The notes: generated from the letters alone by a model not told the origin. A DNA stretch of 64,000 bases from an uncultured Clostridia bacterium (GCA_947628215.1 CANQYZ010000001.1:30237-94236), one strand, 5' to 3'; shown: positions 22,641-34,762, counted from the first letter of the stretch. Numbers and translations: made by a program.

Positions 22641-24864
22641 ATGGCTCAAATACAATTAAATTTACCTTTATTTGAAGATGCATTAGGTGACTCAAAAAGA
22701 TATAGACAATCAAAACCAAATGAATCTAGATTTTTAAATCAATATTATACAAGTAAATTTATTCCATATATAAGAAATATTATAAAAGAAAATCCTGGTA
22801 TTACATATGAGGATTTAGAAAAGAGACTTAAAATTGATGTAACAGAACTTGGTGAAACAATATTTGAAGCAAGAGATGCATATCATCATTATTTAGGTCT
22901 TCTTTCACGTAATTATCTATTAGAACATCCAGATAAAATAGATTATTATTTAAATTTAATTAAAGATCCAAGATATGATACATTTGAAAAACTTCAAGCA
23001 GCTCCTGAATATCAAGGAACTTTTGAAGGTGATATTTTAAATTATCTTTTAGAAATAGTTCCGCCATATATGGATGATTATGAAGCATATGTAAGAGATC
23101 TTCCAGATGATTATTATGATAGAATTCAAGAGCAACTAAGAAGAGGAATTGATCCTAAAACTGTATATGATAATATTTCTAAACAATATAAGAAAGATTA
23201 TAATTTTAATTATGTAACAGAGAAAAACTTTAAAACTGCTGCAAGAGTCGTAATATTTGGTTTTCCAGAATACTTAAAAACAGATGAAGCATATATAAAA
23301 AGTGATATAAAAGCTTCTCTTATAAATTCAATTACTAAGCTTTATTCTCAGCTTTCTAAATTTGGATTTATTGATGCTTCAAAAGAAATTAGAAAAAATC
23401 AATTAGAAAGATTAGGACTTTCTGAACTTGCTTCTAAATTATCTGAAAAAGAACTTACAAGCGATTCTTTAAGGGGATCTCTTCGGAACTCTTTCTATTG
23501 GAAATCTACTTGCATATAATGTATTTTTAACAAATAGATATTCAAAAGAAGCAGATACTTTATCAGAATCATTATTTACAGCATATCAGTATGATTTACT
23601 TCATAAAATGTTAAGCCCTGCTGTAAGTCATTTCTTTGATTTGAAAGACACTTTTGAAACACATACTGAAACAGACTATTCTGTAAAATATAACACTGAT
23701 AGTACATCACCATATCCAACTAAGGATGATTTAAATAGAGTTTTAGAAATTATGTATAAAAATCCAAAAGAACTAAGTTCATTTAAACAAAGAATTACTA
23801 CTCTATTTGAAGCTAGAAAAGATAAAACTAAAGTTTCAATTCCAGGACTTATACATGAAATAAAACAAGCTTATCCTACTAGAGAAGAATTCGAAAAAGC
23901 GTTAGAAGAAATAAATCAAATTTTTCCAGATGAAAATATGTACAATCTTGTATTAGATAAAATGGCATTTCTTCATGTACCAGTCCAATATATTATGGAA
24001 CAAATCCAAGCAAAAATAAATACAGATGAAGATTCTTTTGATACACGTCTATCAGAAGAAGATGAACTTAAGATTTTTGGTAATATCTCAGAAAACGAAA
24101 ATACAGTAAGATATTCTTATGAACCTTATGCAAGACATATAGCACATCAATATAAGAAAAGATACCAAGATGAGTTTGGTAGTGATGCTGATATAGAAAC
24201 TGATGCTAATAAGTATTTTAGATTTTTTACTCCAATCCAATATTCATACGAATTTAAAAATGAAGCATTAACTTCTCTTTTATCAGTTATAAAAAATAGT
24301 CCCGAATTTAAAAATGCAGGAGTTATTCCATCTGGTATTTCTGAAGATGGTACTAAAGCTTATTTAGATTATATTATAGGAATTGGAATTGATCCAAATC
24401 TAACATCTGCTATTCAAGTTCACTATAATAAGAAAAATGTACTAGACTTTATATCTCAATATTCAGATGATACTATCCTTCCAGTATATGAAGGAATGGA
24501 AGATTTCGAAGGAGTATCTAATCAAGCAATACTTCCATTTACTAAAGATATTGAAAAATATTTAAAAGCTTTAGTAAAAGATCCTTCTCTTTCAGAAGAA
24601 GCAAGTAGATATGTTAAACGTATTTATAGCCTTGCTACAGGTAAAATACCTGACCATCTATGTACTGATGTATCAAGAGAAAATTCTAAAAAGAAAAAAT
24701 TTGAATTTAAAAGAAGATATGTAGATATAACTACTGGAACATTATATGAAATGGTAAATGGAAAATATGTACCACTTGCGCCAAAATCTACTACTATTGA
24801 GCATCCAAATGCAGACGCAAAAGATACTTCTACTTCAAAGAAGGAGGATTCTTATGAACTTTAA
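22641..24864 (+). CDS. large uncharacterised protein B, one +1 shift at CGG (23484-23486)
   Basis: Frame 0 dies at ...GSLRNSFYWKSTCI*; skipping C gives GSLGTLSIGNLLAYNVFLTNRYSKEADTLSESLFTAYQYDLLHKMLSPAVSHFF, aligning with paralogue A (LSVINSFWINRLSKEILTFNNAFFAINDLYLWDKI). Confidence 0.8.
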
Positions 24865-25144
24865 TAGAGATTTATTAATGAAGAATTTTAAAGAAAAAAA
24901 TTACTCACCATGTATTGAAATGTTAGAAGATGAAATTATAAGAATCTTATCTGAAAAAGTAAAAGAAAAAGATCAAAACTTTGAATATACTAATATTACA
25001 AATTTAAGAAATATTTGTGTAAGAGTATTAAATCCAGATATGCAAGCAATTGTATTTAAAATGCATGAGCTTATGTTTGAAGAAAATTATTCTAAAGAGC
25101 AGATGTTAAATGAACTTTTAATCTTATATAAAAAATTATCTTAA
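24854..25144 (+). CDS. small uncharacterised protein, partner of gene B
   Basis: gaggattcttATGAAC start; paralogous in size and context to 20392-20685. Confidence 0.65.
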   Translation: MNFNRDLLMKNFKEKNYSPCIEMLEDEIIRILSEKVKEKDQNFEYTNITNLRNICVRVLNPDMQAIVFKMHELMFEENYSKEQMLNELLILYKKLS

Positions 25145-25189
25145 AAAAATAAAAAAGTATAATAAAAACTAAAAAATAAAAAAATAATA

Positions 25190-25213
25190 AAGAGGCTTTT
25201 TAGGGCCTCTTTT
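25190..25213. terminator. hairpin terminator
   Basis: aaagaggc-ttttta-gggcctcttt. Confidence 0.65.
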
Positions 25214-25792
25214 CTAGTTTATAGCAGTATTCATATTTCCATAAAGATTTCTAAAAGAATATGTTTTCTTATAATCATAAACTCTAAGTAGTCCTTTATA
25301 TTCTAATGTGCTTTCTCTTAGTTTTTGAAAATCTTCTGGTTTTACTATTTTGGGAAGTTCTCTATTTGAAATTTCAGATTTTTCAAGAACATACTTTAAA
25401 AATTCTGCACAATAAAAAGCTTTATTTCTATAGATTTTTTTATGAAACATTACTAAAAATAATCCTATAAAATTAAATTTATATTCTTCTCTATTTTCTT
25501 TTATTTTATAAATAATTTCTTTTAATTTTTCATATTTTTCATCATCAACATTTAAGGAATATACTTCCACTTTTGTATTTTTAAATCTTTTAAAAGTTCC
25601 AAAATTTATTCCTTCTTTAACAAATCCGCCAATAAAAGGATTATAAGGATTGATTCTTCCAAAAGAATATAAGCTATTTAGTTCATTATCTAAACTAATA
25701 GAAACATGAGTATATTCTTTTTTTGTATAAAGTTTTATTAGATTAGATAATATAGTTCCAGTATATGAAACTACTATGTATATTTTCTTCAT
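25214..25792 (-). CDS. permuted papain-like/YiiX-type (NlpC/P60-related) hypothetical protein
   Basis: YTHVSISLDNELNSLYSFGR and NKAFYCAEFLKYVLEKSEI. Confidence 0.6.
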   Translation of the reverse strand: MKKIYIVVSYTGTILSNLIKLYTKKEYTHVSISLDNELNSLYSFGRINPYNPFIGGFVKEGINFGTFKRFKNTKVEVYSLNVDDEKYEKLKEIIYKIKENREEYKFNFIGLFLVMFHKKIYRNKAFYCAEFLKYVLEKSEISNRELPKIVKPEDFQKLRESTLEYKGLLRVYDYKKTYSFRNLYGNMNTAIN

Positions 25793-25860
25793 AAATATCC
25801 CCTTTAAATGTCATTTAAAACTAATTAATGTAAGCTACTTTTAAAGCTTACATTAATTAA

Positions 25861-27010
25861 TTATTTCATAATATCATAATAATTCTTAAATACGTAACCT
25901 TCATTTTTGTAATGTTCTATAATTTTTGGAAGCACTTCAACAGTTGCTTTCTTATCACCTGCATCATGCATTAACACAACTAAACTTGAATATCCTTCAG
26001 CTGTTTCATATAAATATTTTAGCTGTGCATCTGCAGTAGTTTTTCCTTCAGCATCACCTGTTAAGCAGTTCCAATTAGTATATGCTACCCCATGTTCTTC
26101 TAAAAGCTTTCTTGCTTTAGATTTAAGTGTTGCATAATATCCTCCAGAAGAACCGTCCTGGAAATCTAAATAAATGTGAATGATAATTTTTTACACCTAT
26201 CGCATTTTGAATGCTTTGCTCTGTTTTATCATATTCTGCAATAACATTTCTTGTACTTGCATAAATAGATGAATATTTATGTGTGTATCCATGATTTGCT
26301 ATATAATGACCTTCTAAATATGCTCTTTTAGTAAGTTCTGGATTTAAGTCTACTCTACTTCCAAGTACAAAAAATGTAGCTTTTACATTATACTGTTTTA
26401 ATACATCTAATACTTGTCCTGTGATTTTACTTGGACCATCATCAAAAGTTAAAAAGATTTGTTTTTCTTTTGATGAATATACTCCCTTTACTTTGTCTTG
26501 AGTATCTTTATTATATTTTGGCATTAAAGATGCTAAGTTTTGTTCAAAGTTATGTGATGGAAATTCACTTGTAACTTGGACTACTGGAAGTTCTTTTTTA
26601 GGCTCTTCTACTTGGTTATTTACTGAAGCTGTATTATTAATAGTATTTTCTGGAACTACTGTCACATTTTGAACAACACTTACTTGATTTGCAGCAGTAT
26701 TTTGAACTGTTTCATTTTGTACAAAATTATTTCCATATCCCTCAACTGCTGTTCCATTTATGCTTAAAGAATTACTTGGATTAATATTATTAACTTCCGA
26801 AATGTTTCTTAAAGCCTCACTTTTTCCTGTTGAATATCCTGTCCCTTCTTGCAAATCATCTGGTCCATTAAAATATCTATATGCAATAAGTATAGTAGCT
26901 ACTATTATTGCAATACTAAGTAATATAACAAAACCATAGAAAAAGTATATTTTTTTTGATTTCTTATTTAATTTTACTTCTGATATATAACTATTTGGAT
27001 CAAAATTCAT
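25861..27010 (-). CDS. polysaccharide deacetylase, one +1 shift at CGG (26153-26155)
   Basis: IFLTFDDGPSKITGQVLDVLKQYNVKATFFVLG; frame 0 stops after FRFPGRFFWRILCNT; skipping C gives FRFPGGSSGGYYATLKSKARKLLEEHGVAYTNWNCLTGDAEGK...VVLMHDAGDKKATVEVLPKIIEHYKNEGY. Confidence 0.93.
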
Positions 27011-27025
27011 TTTTATTCTCCATTT

Positions 27026-27502
27026 TTATAGCTTTAAATTTATTTCTCTATCTGTTTTATTATAAAGAGTATACTTTACTCCACATGTATCAAACATCAT
27101 TTTTGAAGCTTTAACATTATCTGAGTCTGCATATTTATCCTCTTTATATATTACTTCCTTTATTCCAGCTTGTATTATTGCTTTTGCACATTCATTACAA
27201 GGGAAAAGTCCTACATAAATCTTACTTCCTGATAAATCTCCTCTATAATTTAAAATAGCATTTAATTCTCCATGGCAAACATATGCATATTTAGTATTTA
27301 AGAAGTCTCCTTCTCTATCCCATTTCATAATATCATCATGTAAACCTCTTGGAGCTCCATTATATCCAATTGATAATATTCTATTATCATTACTTACAAT
27401 GCAAGCTCCCACTTGAGTGTTAGGATCTTTACTTCTTTTTGCTGATAAAAGTGCAATTCCCATAAAGTATTCATCCCAACTTATATAATCACTATTTTTC
27501 AT
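27026..27502 (-). CDS. dCMP/cytidine deaminase family (ComEB-like)
   Basis: SKDPNTQVGACIVSNDNRILSIGYNGAPRG, CHGELNAIL, LFPCNECAKAIIQAGI. Confidence 0.9.
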   Translation of the reverse strand: MKNSDYISWDEYFMGIALLSAKRSKDPNTQVGACIVSNDNRILSIGYNGAPRGLHDDIMKWDREGDFLNTKYAYVCHGELNAILNYRGDLSGSKIYVGLFPCNECAKAIIQAGIKEVIYKEDKYADSDNVKASKMMFDTCGVKYTLYNKTDREINLKL

Positions 27503-27790
27503 CCTTTTCCTCCAAATAATTTATAAAAAATCATTTTTTCTACAAATTATAATATCATAAACAGTACATAAAAAACAATGGAAAAAAATAAAGTTTTTCT
27601 TTATATTTTCTAAAAATAATATTTCCTAAAAAAATCTTTTTTATGTAGTTTTAATTTTTAAATAGTGTTTAATTTATTTCTTAAAATTCAATTTTTTTAT
27701 TTATTTTTCACAAGTTTTATCATATAATATAAGCGTATAAAAGTTATAAATATAATTTTTATCATAAATCTCAAAAAGAGGTTTTGTATT

Positions 27791-28673
27791 ATGAAAAAAA
27801 TATTATTTAAAGGCTGTGGAACAGCAATCGTTACTCCATTTGATGAAAAAGGAGTAAATTTCGAAGAATTTAGAAAACTTATTGAATTTCAAATTGAGGA
27901 AGGAATTGATGCTTTAATAGTATGTGGTACAACTGGAGAATCTTCTACAATGACAGAACAAGAAAGAAAAGATGCAATAAAATTTGCAGTAGATACTTCA
28001 AATGGTAGAGTTCCAATTATTGCTGGTACTGGTGGAAATAACACAAAAGCTGTTATCGAAATGACAAAATGGGCTGAATCTATTGGGGTAGATGGTGCAT
28101 TAATTGTTACTCCATACTATAATAAAACAACACAAGCACGGACTTGTAGCTCATTATAGTGAGATTTCAAAAGAAACATCTCTTCCAATTATTCTTTATA
28201 GTGTTCCAAGCAGAACTGGTGTAAATATTACTCCAGATACTTGTTTAGAACTATCAAAAATTCCAAATATAGTAGCTATTAAAGAAGCTAGTGGCAATAT
28301 TTCTCAAATTGCTGAAATTGCTGAAAAATGTGGTGATAATCTACATATATTTTCTGGAAATGATGATCAAATAGTTCCAATCTTATCACTTGGTGGACTT
28401 GGAGTTATTTCAGTATTATCTAATGTTTATCCAAAAAATACACATAATATAGTTATGGACTTTTTTAATGGAAACGTAGAAAAATCAAGAGTAGCTCAGC
28501 TAAAAGCTCTTCCACTTATTAAAGCACTATTTTGCGAAGTAAATCCAATTCCAGTAAAGGCTGCTTTAAATATGGTAGGATATAATGTTGGTCTTCCAAG
28601 ACTTCCACTTATAGAAATGTCAGAACCAGGAAAAGAAAAATTGAAAAAAGCACTTGAAGACTATAATAAATAA
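27791..28673 (+). CDS. dapA: 4-hydroxy-tetrahydrodipicolinate synthase, one +1 shift at CGG (28139-28141)
   Basis: GCGTAIVTPFDEKGVNFEEF, GTTGESSTMT; skipping C joins [37 protein letters not shown]. Confidence 0.95.
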
Positions 28674-28704
28674 CTTTTACTTTAAGGAGAACACTAAAAA
28701 AAAC

Positions 28705-29211
28705 ATGCAAACTATATTTAGCGAAACTGAATTCAATATAATACTAACTGATGTTTTAAATAATGATTCAGTAAAACAAATGAAAAATTATAGACAACAT
28801 TTTGACACTTCATGCTATGAGCATTGTAGAAATGTTGCTTGGATAACTTATAAAATATGCAAATTATTTAATTTAAATTATATAGAAGCTACTAGAGCTG
28901 CAATGTTACATGATATGTTTTTATATGATTGGAGAGAAAAATCTGAAAAATCAAAAGGTCATGCTCTAAATCATCCTAAAAAAGCTCTAGAAATTGCTTC
29001 TATAGAATTTAATTTAACTCAAAAAGAAAAAGACATAATACTTAAACATATGTGGCCTTTAACAATTATCCCACCTAAATCTTTTGAAGGATTTTTTGTA
29101 ACTATTGCAGATAAGTTATGTGTTATATATGAAAGTTTTCTTTTCTATAGAAAATCTTTAATTTATAAACATTCTTATATATTATGGGCCATTTTATTTT
29201 TAAAGTTTTAA
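28705..29211 (+). CDS. HD domain protein (predicted phosphohydrolase)
   Basis: YEHCRNVAWITYKICKLF...RAAMLHDMFLYDW. Confidence 0.75.
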   Translation: MQTIFSETEFNIILTDVLNNDSVKQMKNYRQHFDTSCYEHCRNVAWITYKICKLFNLNYIEATRAAMLHDMFLYDWREKSEKSKGHALNHPKKALEIASIEFNLTQKEKDIILKHMWPLTIIPPKSFEGFFVTIADKLCVIYESFLFYRKSLIYKHSYILWAILFLKF

Positions 29212-29234
29212 TTTTTATTTTAAGGAGGCTAAAA

Positions 29235-29981
29235 ATGATAAATGTACTAATTAACGGTTGCAATGGAAAAATGGGACAAGAACTTGCAAAACAAATTGAA
29301 AATAAAGAAGGCTTCTCTATTTTATGTGGATATGACAAAATAGACACTGGTGATAATAAATTTCCTGTATATACAAAAATAGAAGCAATAAAAGAAACTC
29401 CAGATATAATAATAGATTTCTCAGTCCCTGAAGCAACTTTCAAAATACTAGAATATGCACTAGATAAAAAAGTACCAGTTGTAATTGCTACAACAGGATT
29501 CTCAGATGAAGAACTTTCTAAGATAAATGAATTTTCAAAACAAATACCAATCTTTAGATCTGCTAACATGTCATATGAAATAAACTTAATGGCAAAAATC
29601 GTATCTAGCTTAGCTCCTCTTCTTTCAGATTCTGATATAGAAATTGTAGAAACACATCATAATAGAAAAATAGATGCTCCTAGTGGAACTGCTATTCTTT
29701 TAGCTGATGCAATAAATGAGAAATTAGATAACTCAATGACATATGAATATAATAGACATAGCAAAAGAGAAAAAAGAAGTAAAAAAGAAATCGGTATTCA
29801 TTCTATAAGAGGTGGAAATGTAGTTGGAAAACATACTGTAACTTTCTTCTCTCAAGATGAAACTTTTGAAATTACTCATGATGTATCATCTAGAAGTGTA
29901 TTTGCAAAAGGTGCTATTAAAGCTGCAGAATTCTTAGTACACAAAGATCCTGGTATGTATAATATGAATGATTTAATTTAA
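29235..29981 (+). CDS. dapB: 4-hydroxy-tetrahydrodipicolinate reductase
   Basis: INVLINGCNGKMGQELA, ETHHNRKIDAPSGTAILLADAI; SD aaggaggctaaaaATG. Confidence 0.95.
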   Translation: MINVLINGCNGKMGQELAKQIENKEGFSILCGYDKIDTGDNKFPVYTKIEAIKETPDIIIDFSVPEATFKILEYALDKKVPVVIATTGFSDEELSKINEFSKQIPIFRSANMSYEINLMAKIVSSLAPLLSDSDIEIVETHHNRKIDAPSGTAILLADAINEKLDNSMTYEYNRHSKREKRSKKEIGIHSIRGGNVVGKHTVTFFSQDETFEITHDVSSRSVFAKGAIKAAEFLVHKDPGMYNMNDLI

Positions 29982-30023
29982 GTTAAGTTAGTTTAAGTTA
30001 GTTTAGTTTTAATTTAATTTTAC
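29979..30023 (+). repeat. short TTTAAGTTAG-type tandem repeat after dapB
   Basis: ttaagttaagttagtttaagttagtttag. Confidence 0.5.
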
Positions 30024-30081
30024 TACATAAAAAATAAGTGTTTCACATAGAAACACCTATTTTTTATATCTTTTATTTTAT

Positions 30082-30567
30082 TTATTCTTCTTCATCACTT
30101 TCTTTATTCTTATTATCATTAGTTATAAGCTTAAAATTTTTCTTTTTATCAATGCTATCGAAAAAATTATCATAATCTATAATTGGAGTACTAATAGTTG
30201 GCATATTACTTAGTGCAGTATTTGCAATAATATATGCTCTTGCTGAATGATTTAACATTGTAGCACCTTCAACTTTAAGCTTTTTTTCGAACTCTTCTTT
30301 TCCAAGTGATTTTGGTCCTGCAAAAAGGCCTTCCATTTCTATATAAATAGTACCTTTTGTTTTTTCTGATGTTAAATCTAATCTATTTGTAAGTCTAACT
30401 TGACCAATAAATTCATTATTTTGACCATCTATAATTTTTACAACTGTAAATCCCATATTTGCAGTATATTTTGCAACTGAATTTGCTGTCATTCTATTTT
30501 CTAAATCTAATGAATACTTTTTTACAAAGCTATCAACCATTTTTATTTTTGAAATTTTATCCATCAT
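30082..30567 (-). CDS. SecB-like chaperone family protein (tentative)
   Basis: ATMLNHSARAYIIANTALSNMPTISTPIIDYDNFFDS resembles the SecB C-terminal pattern. Confidence 0.45.
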   Translation of the reverse strand: MMDKISKIKMVDSFVKKYSLDLENRMTANSVAKYTANMGFTVVKIIDGQNNEFIGQVRLTNRLDLTSEKTKGTIYIEMEGLFAGPKSLGKEEFEKKLKVEGATMLNHSARAYIIANTALSNMPTISTPIIDYDNFFDSIDKKKNFKLITNDNKNKESDEEE

Positions 30568-30660
30568 GAATCTCTCCCTTCATCTTTTTATATTAAATCA
30601 TTTATGATGAAAAAATACAATTCATTATTTTAATCTTGTTTTTATTCTTAAAAATCAATC

Positions 30661-33600
30661 TTATCTTCTTCTATTTCTTCTATTATATGATGTAGAATAA
30701 ATTTTATTTTTCTTTATTCTATTTCTTCTTTCTTGCTTTCTTTTCTGTTTCTCTGTAAATTCAGAAACTTTTAAAGTAACAGCTGAAAATGTATTTTTTA
30801 CAGCATTTCCTAAATTTCTAGTATCTTTTTGGTCTTTCTTTTTGCTTTGATTTCTATAATTTCTTCTTTGATTTATATTTTTATAATTATTATCTTGCGA
30901 GTTTTCATATCCATAATCATCTTGATATCTATCAACATTCATAACAAGTTCATTGTCACTATTTATGCTATCTACATTTAATATTCTTACAGGATTTTCA
31001 TTTTCTTTTAATTCATCTTCATCTATTCCTATTATGTTCTTTATAAATTTATTTGTATACTCTTCAGGATTAAATTCAAATTTATCATTTTCTTTTTTTG
31101 AATTTCTAGAATTTCTTCTAAATTGAACAGTACTTCTTATTTTTGGTCTTTCTGTTTTTTTCTTTAAAATATCCTTTTTATCATCTGTATTTTTCTCATC
31201 ATATTCTTCTTTTAGAGGAGTTGCATCCATAATCATTTCTTCTTTTTGTTTTTGTTTGTTTTCTTCTTTGATTTTATCTAGTATTCTCTTTTTCTCTTCC
31301 TCAGCCGTTTCTTCCTCTAGTCTTTCTTTTCTTCTACTTTCAAATTTTTCTTTTTGTTCATTTATCTTTTTAGCGATAGAATTTTTCATGTTTATAAATG
31401 CATTTTTCTTAGTCTCCCTTGGCTGTGTATCCATATCTATGCCTTCATTTACTTCTTTTTGTAATTTCTTTATCTTTTTCTTATTTTCTTTTTTTGCTTT
31501 TCTAATTTTGCTTTTATTCTCTTTTCTAGTACTTGTACTATTGCTATCTATATTTTCATTGCTATCTATTCTTATTTGATTTTCAAGTGGCACATTTTCT
31601 TCTATGTTTTCTTGTTTTTCATCTACTTCTACTTCTTTTTCTTTAGATTTTCTATTAAACAAGTTAAATGATTTTTTCTCTTTCTTTTTTCTTTTTTCAT
31701 CTTTATCATTTCTATTATTTTTACTATCTAAATTTTCCTCAAATTGTTTTAAAACTACATTTCCGAGAATCATCAAATACTACATTTTCATCTACTTTAT
31801 AAGAAGTATTCTCTATTCTTTTCTCATTTTCTTTATCTAGACTTATTTCTTTTCTATCAGCTTTTTCTAAATTACGTTTTTCTTTTTTATCTAAAAAATG
31901 TCTATTTTTCTTGTTCTTTTTTCTATTATTTAGATTCTCTTCATTTTTTTCATTTTTTATTTCTTCAAGTTCTTCTATTTTCTCAGTATTTACAATAATA
32001 GTCTGATTTGTTTGATTTACTTTTTCATCTTCTTGTGCATTAAATTTTCTATCAGAATTATTAACACTTATAAATGGAACTTCTTTTGTCCTTTTACCAT
32101 AAATAATTTCTTCATTATGTTCCATGTTATTTTTTTCAATATTTTCTAAAGCTTTTTTAAAACCATCTTGATTTTGACTCACTCTTACTTTAGATGGATC
32201 TGATACTTCAAATAAGCTATCAGTTTCTCTTCTTGTTTTAGCTTTTGCATAATCATTTCTGCCAGCTTTATCATCAAAACTTTTTTCGTAAGGAGCATTT
32301 ACTTCACTTTCTGGAACATCTATATATCTTAAAATATCTCTTTTAGTTTTATTATCTATTACTATATTTTTATTTTCTTTGCTTTCTTCATTTTCTTTTT
32401 TTGGTTCTATTTTATTTTCTATTTTGTTTATGTTTTTCTCTTCAGTAAATTCTTTTTTAAATGTATCTTCTTTTTTACTTTCTTTTATTTCTTGTTTTGT
32501 ATCTAAGTCATTATCAATGCCAAACTCGTTAGAAAATAGATAATTGTAATCTTCATTTTTGTGAGGATCCTTATTTAATTTTAGTTGTTCTTCCATAGAT
32601 TTTACTAAATCTTCTGTTTCTTTTATTATTCTTTCTTCTTCCGCCCTTATGCTCTCTTCAATTTCATCTAATCTTCTATTTTCTTCTATTCTTTGATTTT
32701 TCTCTTCTTTTAATTTTTTTCTTTTTTCGTCTCTTTGTTCTTTTCTTCTTTTCCTAAGCTCTAATATTTCATTTTTCTTTTTTTCAATTCTTTGCTTTCT
32801 GTTTATATCTTTTTCTTTAGAATCTTTTTCTAAATTTTCACTTACTAATACCTTATTATTAATTCTTTCTTTTTCAATCTCATCTTCAAAGTATTTTTCA
32901 GTATTTACTCTTCTACTTGCTCTATCTCTATATTTTTCTGCTTTTTCTAAATCTTTATATATTCTTTTTGTATTATATTTTTCATAATCTAAATTTCTTT
33001 TTTGATTTCTAATTACTTCTTCATCTTTAATTTCTCTTATCTTTCTATCTAGCTCTTCAGCTTCATCTTCAAAGAAATCTTTTATATGTATAAATATCTT
33101 TTTAAATATATTTCCAATAGCTTTAAATAAACTTAATATAAGTAAGAATATAAACTTAAATAGTAGCACAAAGAAATTTCTCTTTCCAATTACCTTAAGT
33201 TCTTTTGTTTCAATTGATTTTTCGACTTCAATTTTTTCTACTTTTTTATTTTCTTCTTTTTTCTTTTCTTTATTTTTTGATACATTTTCTTTTATTTTTT
33301 CTATAATATTCTTCTCCTTACTTTTTTCTTCAGTATCTACAATATTTTCTTTAACTTCTTCGCTATTTTCATTTTTATTATTTTTATCATTATTCTCATT
33401 TAAGTTTCTAAATATATCAATTTCTTTTTCATTTTCAATATTATCTAGATGAATACTTTTTCCATTTTCTAATATATTTCCATCTATAAATAAATCTTTT
33501 AAATCCTCATCTACTTCAGTCTTTTCATACATAAGTTTCATATCATCTAATTTTTGATTTATTTTAGCATCATTTTCTAAAGTAGTATCTTTTTCTAAAC

Positions 33601-33739
33601 TACTTTTTGTCTTATTTATATTATTATCTAAATTTTCGCTTGTGGTAGATACAAGATTATTATCATTAGATGCAAAATTTTTATTATCTTCTTTCTTATT
33701 ATACTTAAAATAATTATTTGATTTCTTTCTTTTACTCAT
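30661..33739 (-). CDS. very long Lys/Glu/Asn-rich coiled-coil membrane-associated protein, one +1 shift at CGG (31763-31765)
   Basis: Frame 0 ends VVFDDSRKCSFKTI*; skipping C gives VVFDDSGNVVLKQFEENLDSKNNRNDKDEKRKKKEK..., running into the next ORF with the same composition. Confidence 0.8.
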
Positions 33740-33850
33740 CTTCTATTCCTCCATAAAAAAAGAAAAAGTTATAAAAATCTAATATAATAAATTCTTCTTT
33801 TGTAAAAACTTAATATAAAACATTTTTATCACTTTCTCTTTCGTAAATCT

Positions 33851-34762
33851 CTAATTATTTTTCTTCGGTATAGCAAATTTTACATATTTATTCAAATTAA
33901 TAATTTCTACATTATTAATACTTGCAAAATACTCGCCATCTACTGTCCATGCTATATTTTCTTTGCTCTTTATTTTTATATTTTTTCCTTTTCTATAATA
34001 GTAATTGTTTTCTAAAGTATATTCTTTTTTTATAAATCCTTTAATGATTTTAAAATATCCTAATATATTTTTGGGCTTTTTTATTAAAAGCACATCTAAA
34101 GTTCCATCTTTTAAGTCTACATTTTTTCTTTTATACATTTTAAGTCCTGCAACTGATACTGAATTACTAATAAATCCAATAATCATATTATCTTTAAATG
34201 TATATCCATCAATATCTGCTTCAATTTCATAAGATTTTATATGAAATATTTCTTTTAATACTGTTAAATAATATGCAAATCTTCCAATTGAATTTTTTAG
34301 CTTTTGAGATGTTACATATCCTACATCTGTAAAATTACCAAATGCTGCAACATAGCAAAAATGTCTATCATTTATTTTTCCAATATCAAACTCTTCAATT
34401 TCCAAGTTTTCTTCTGACTTTATTATTTTAGAAAGTGTATATTTCCCTGTCGGCATTTTTATAGATTTTGCAAAATCATTCATTGTTCCTCTTGGAATAA
34501 AGCTAATTGGTATTTTCTGCTTATTTTCTATTAACCCATTTATGCCTTCATTTAATGTACCATCACCACCGCAAAAGATAACTAAATCAAGCTTTGATAA
34601 ATCATAATTTGCTATAATATCTTTTGCGTTATAATCTATTTTTGTATGAATTATTGAAATATCTAAATTACCATCTTTTTTAAAATTGCTTTCAATTTTA
34701 TCTAAAGAATTAATAATACTATGTCTTCCAGCTTTCGGATTTACAATTAATAATATTTTCAA
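33851..34762 (-). CDS. diacylglycerol kinase/YegS-like lipid kinase
   Basis: ILLIVNPKAGRHSI, VIFCGGDGTLNEGINGL, IPRGTMNDFAKS. Confidence 0.9.
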   Translation of the reverse strand: MKILLIVNPKAGRHSIINSLDKIESNFKKDGNLDISIIHTKIDYNAKDIIANYDLSKLDLVIFCGGDGTLNEGINGLIENKQKIPISFIPRGTMNDFAKSIKMPTGKYTLSKIIKSEENLEIEEFDIGKINDRHFCYVAAFGNFTDVGYVTSQKLKNSIGRFAYYLTVLKEIFHIKSYEIEADIDGYTFKDNMIIGFISNSVSVAGLKMYKRKNVDLKDGTLDVLLIKKPKNILGYFKIIKGFIKKEYTLENNYYYRKGKNIKIKSKENIAWTVDGEYFASINNVEIINLNKYVKFAIPKKNN

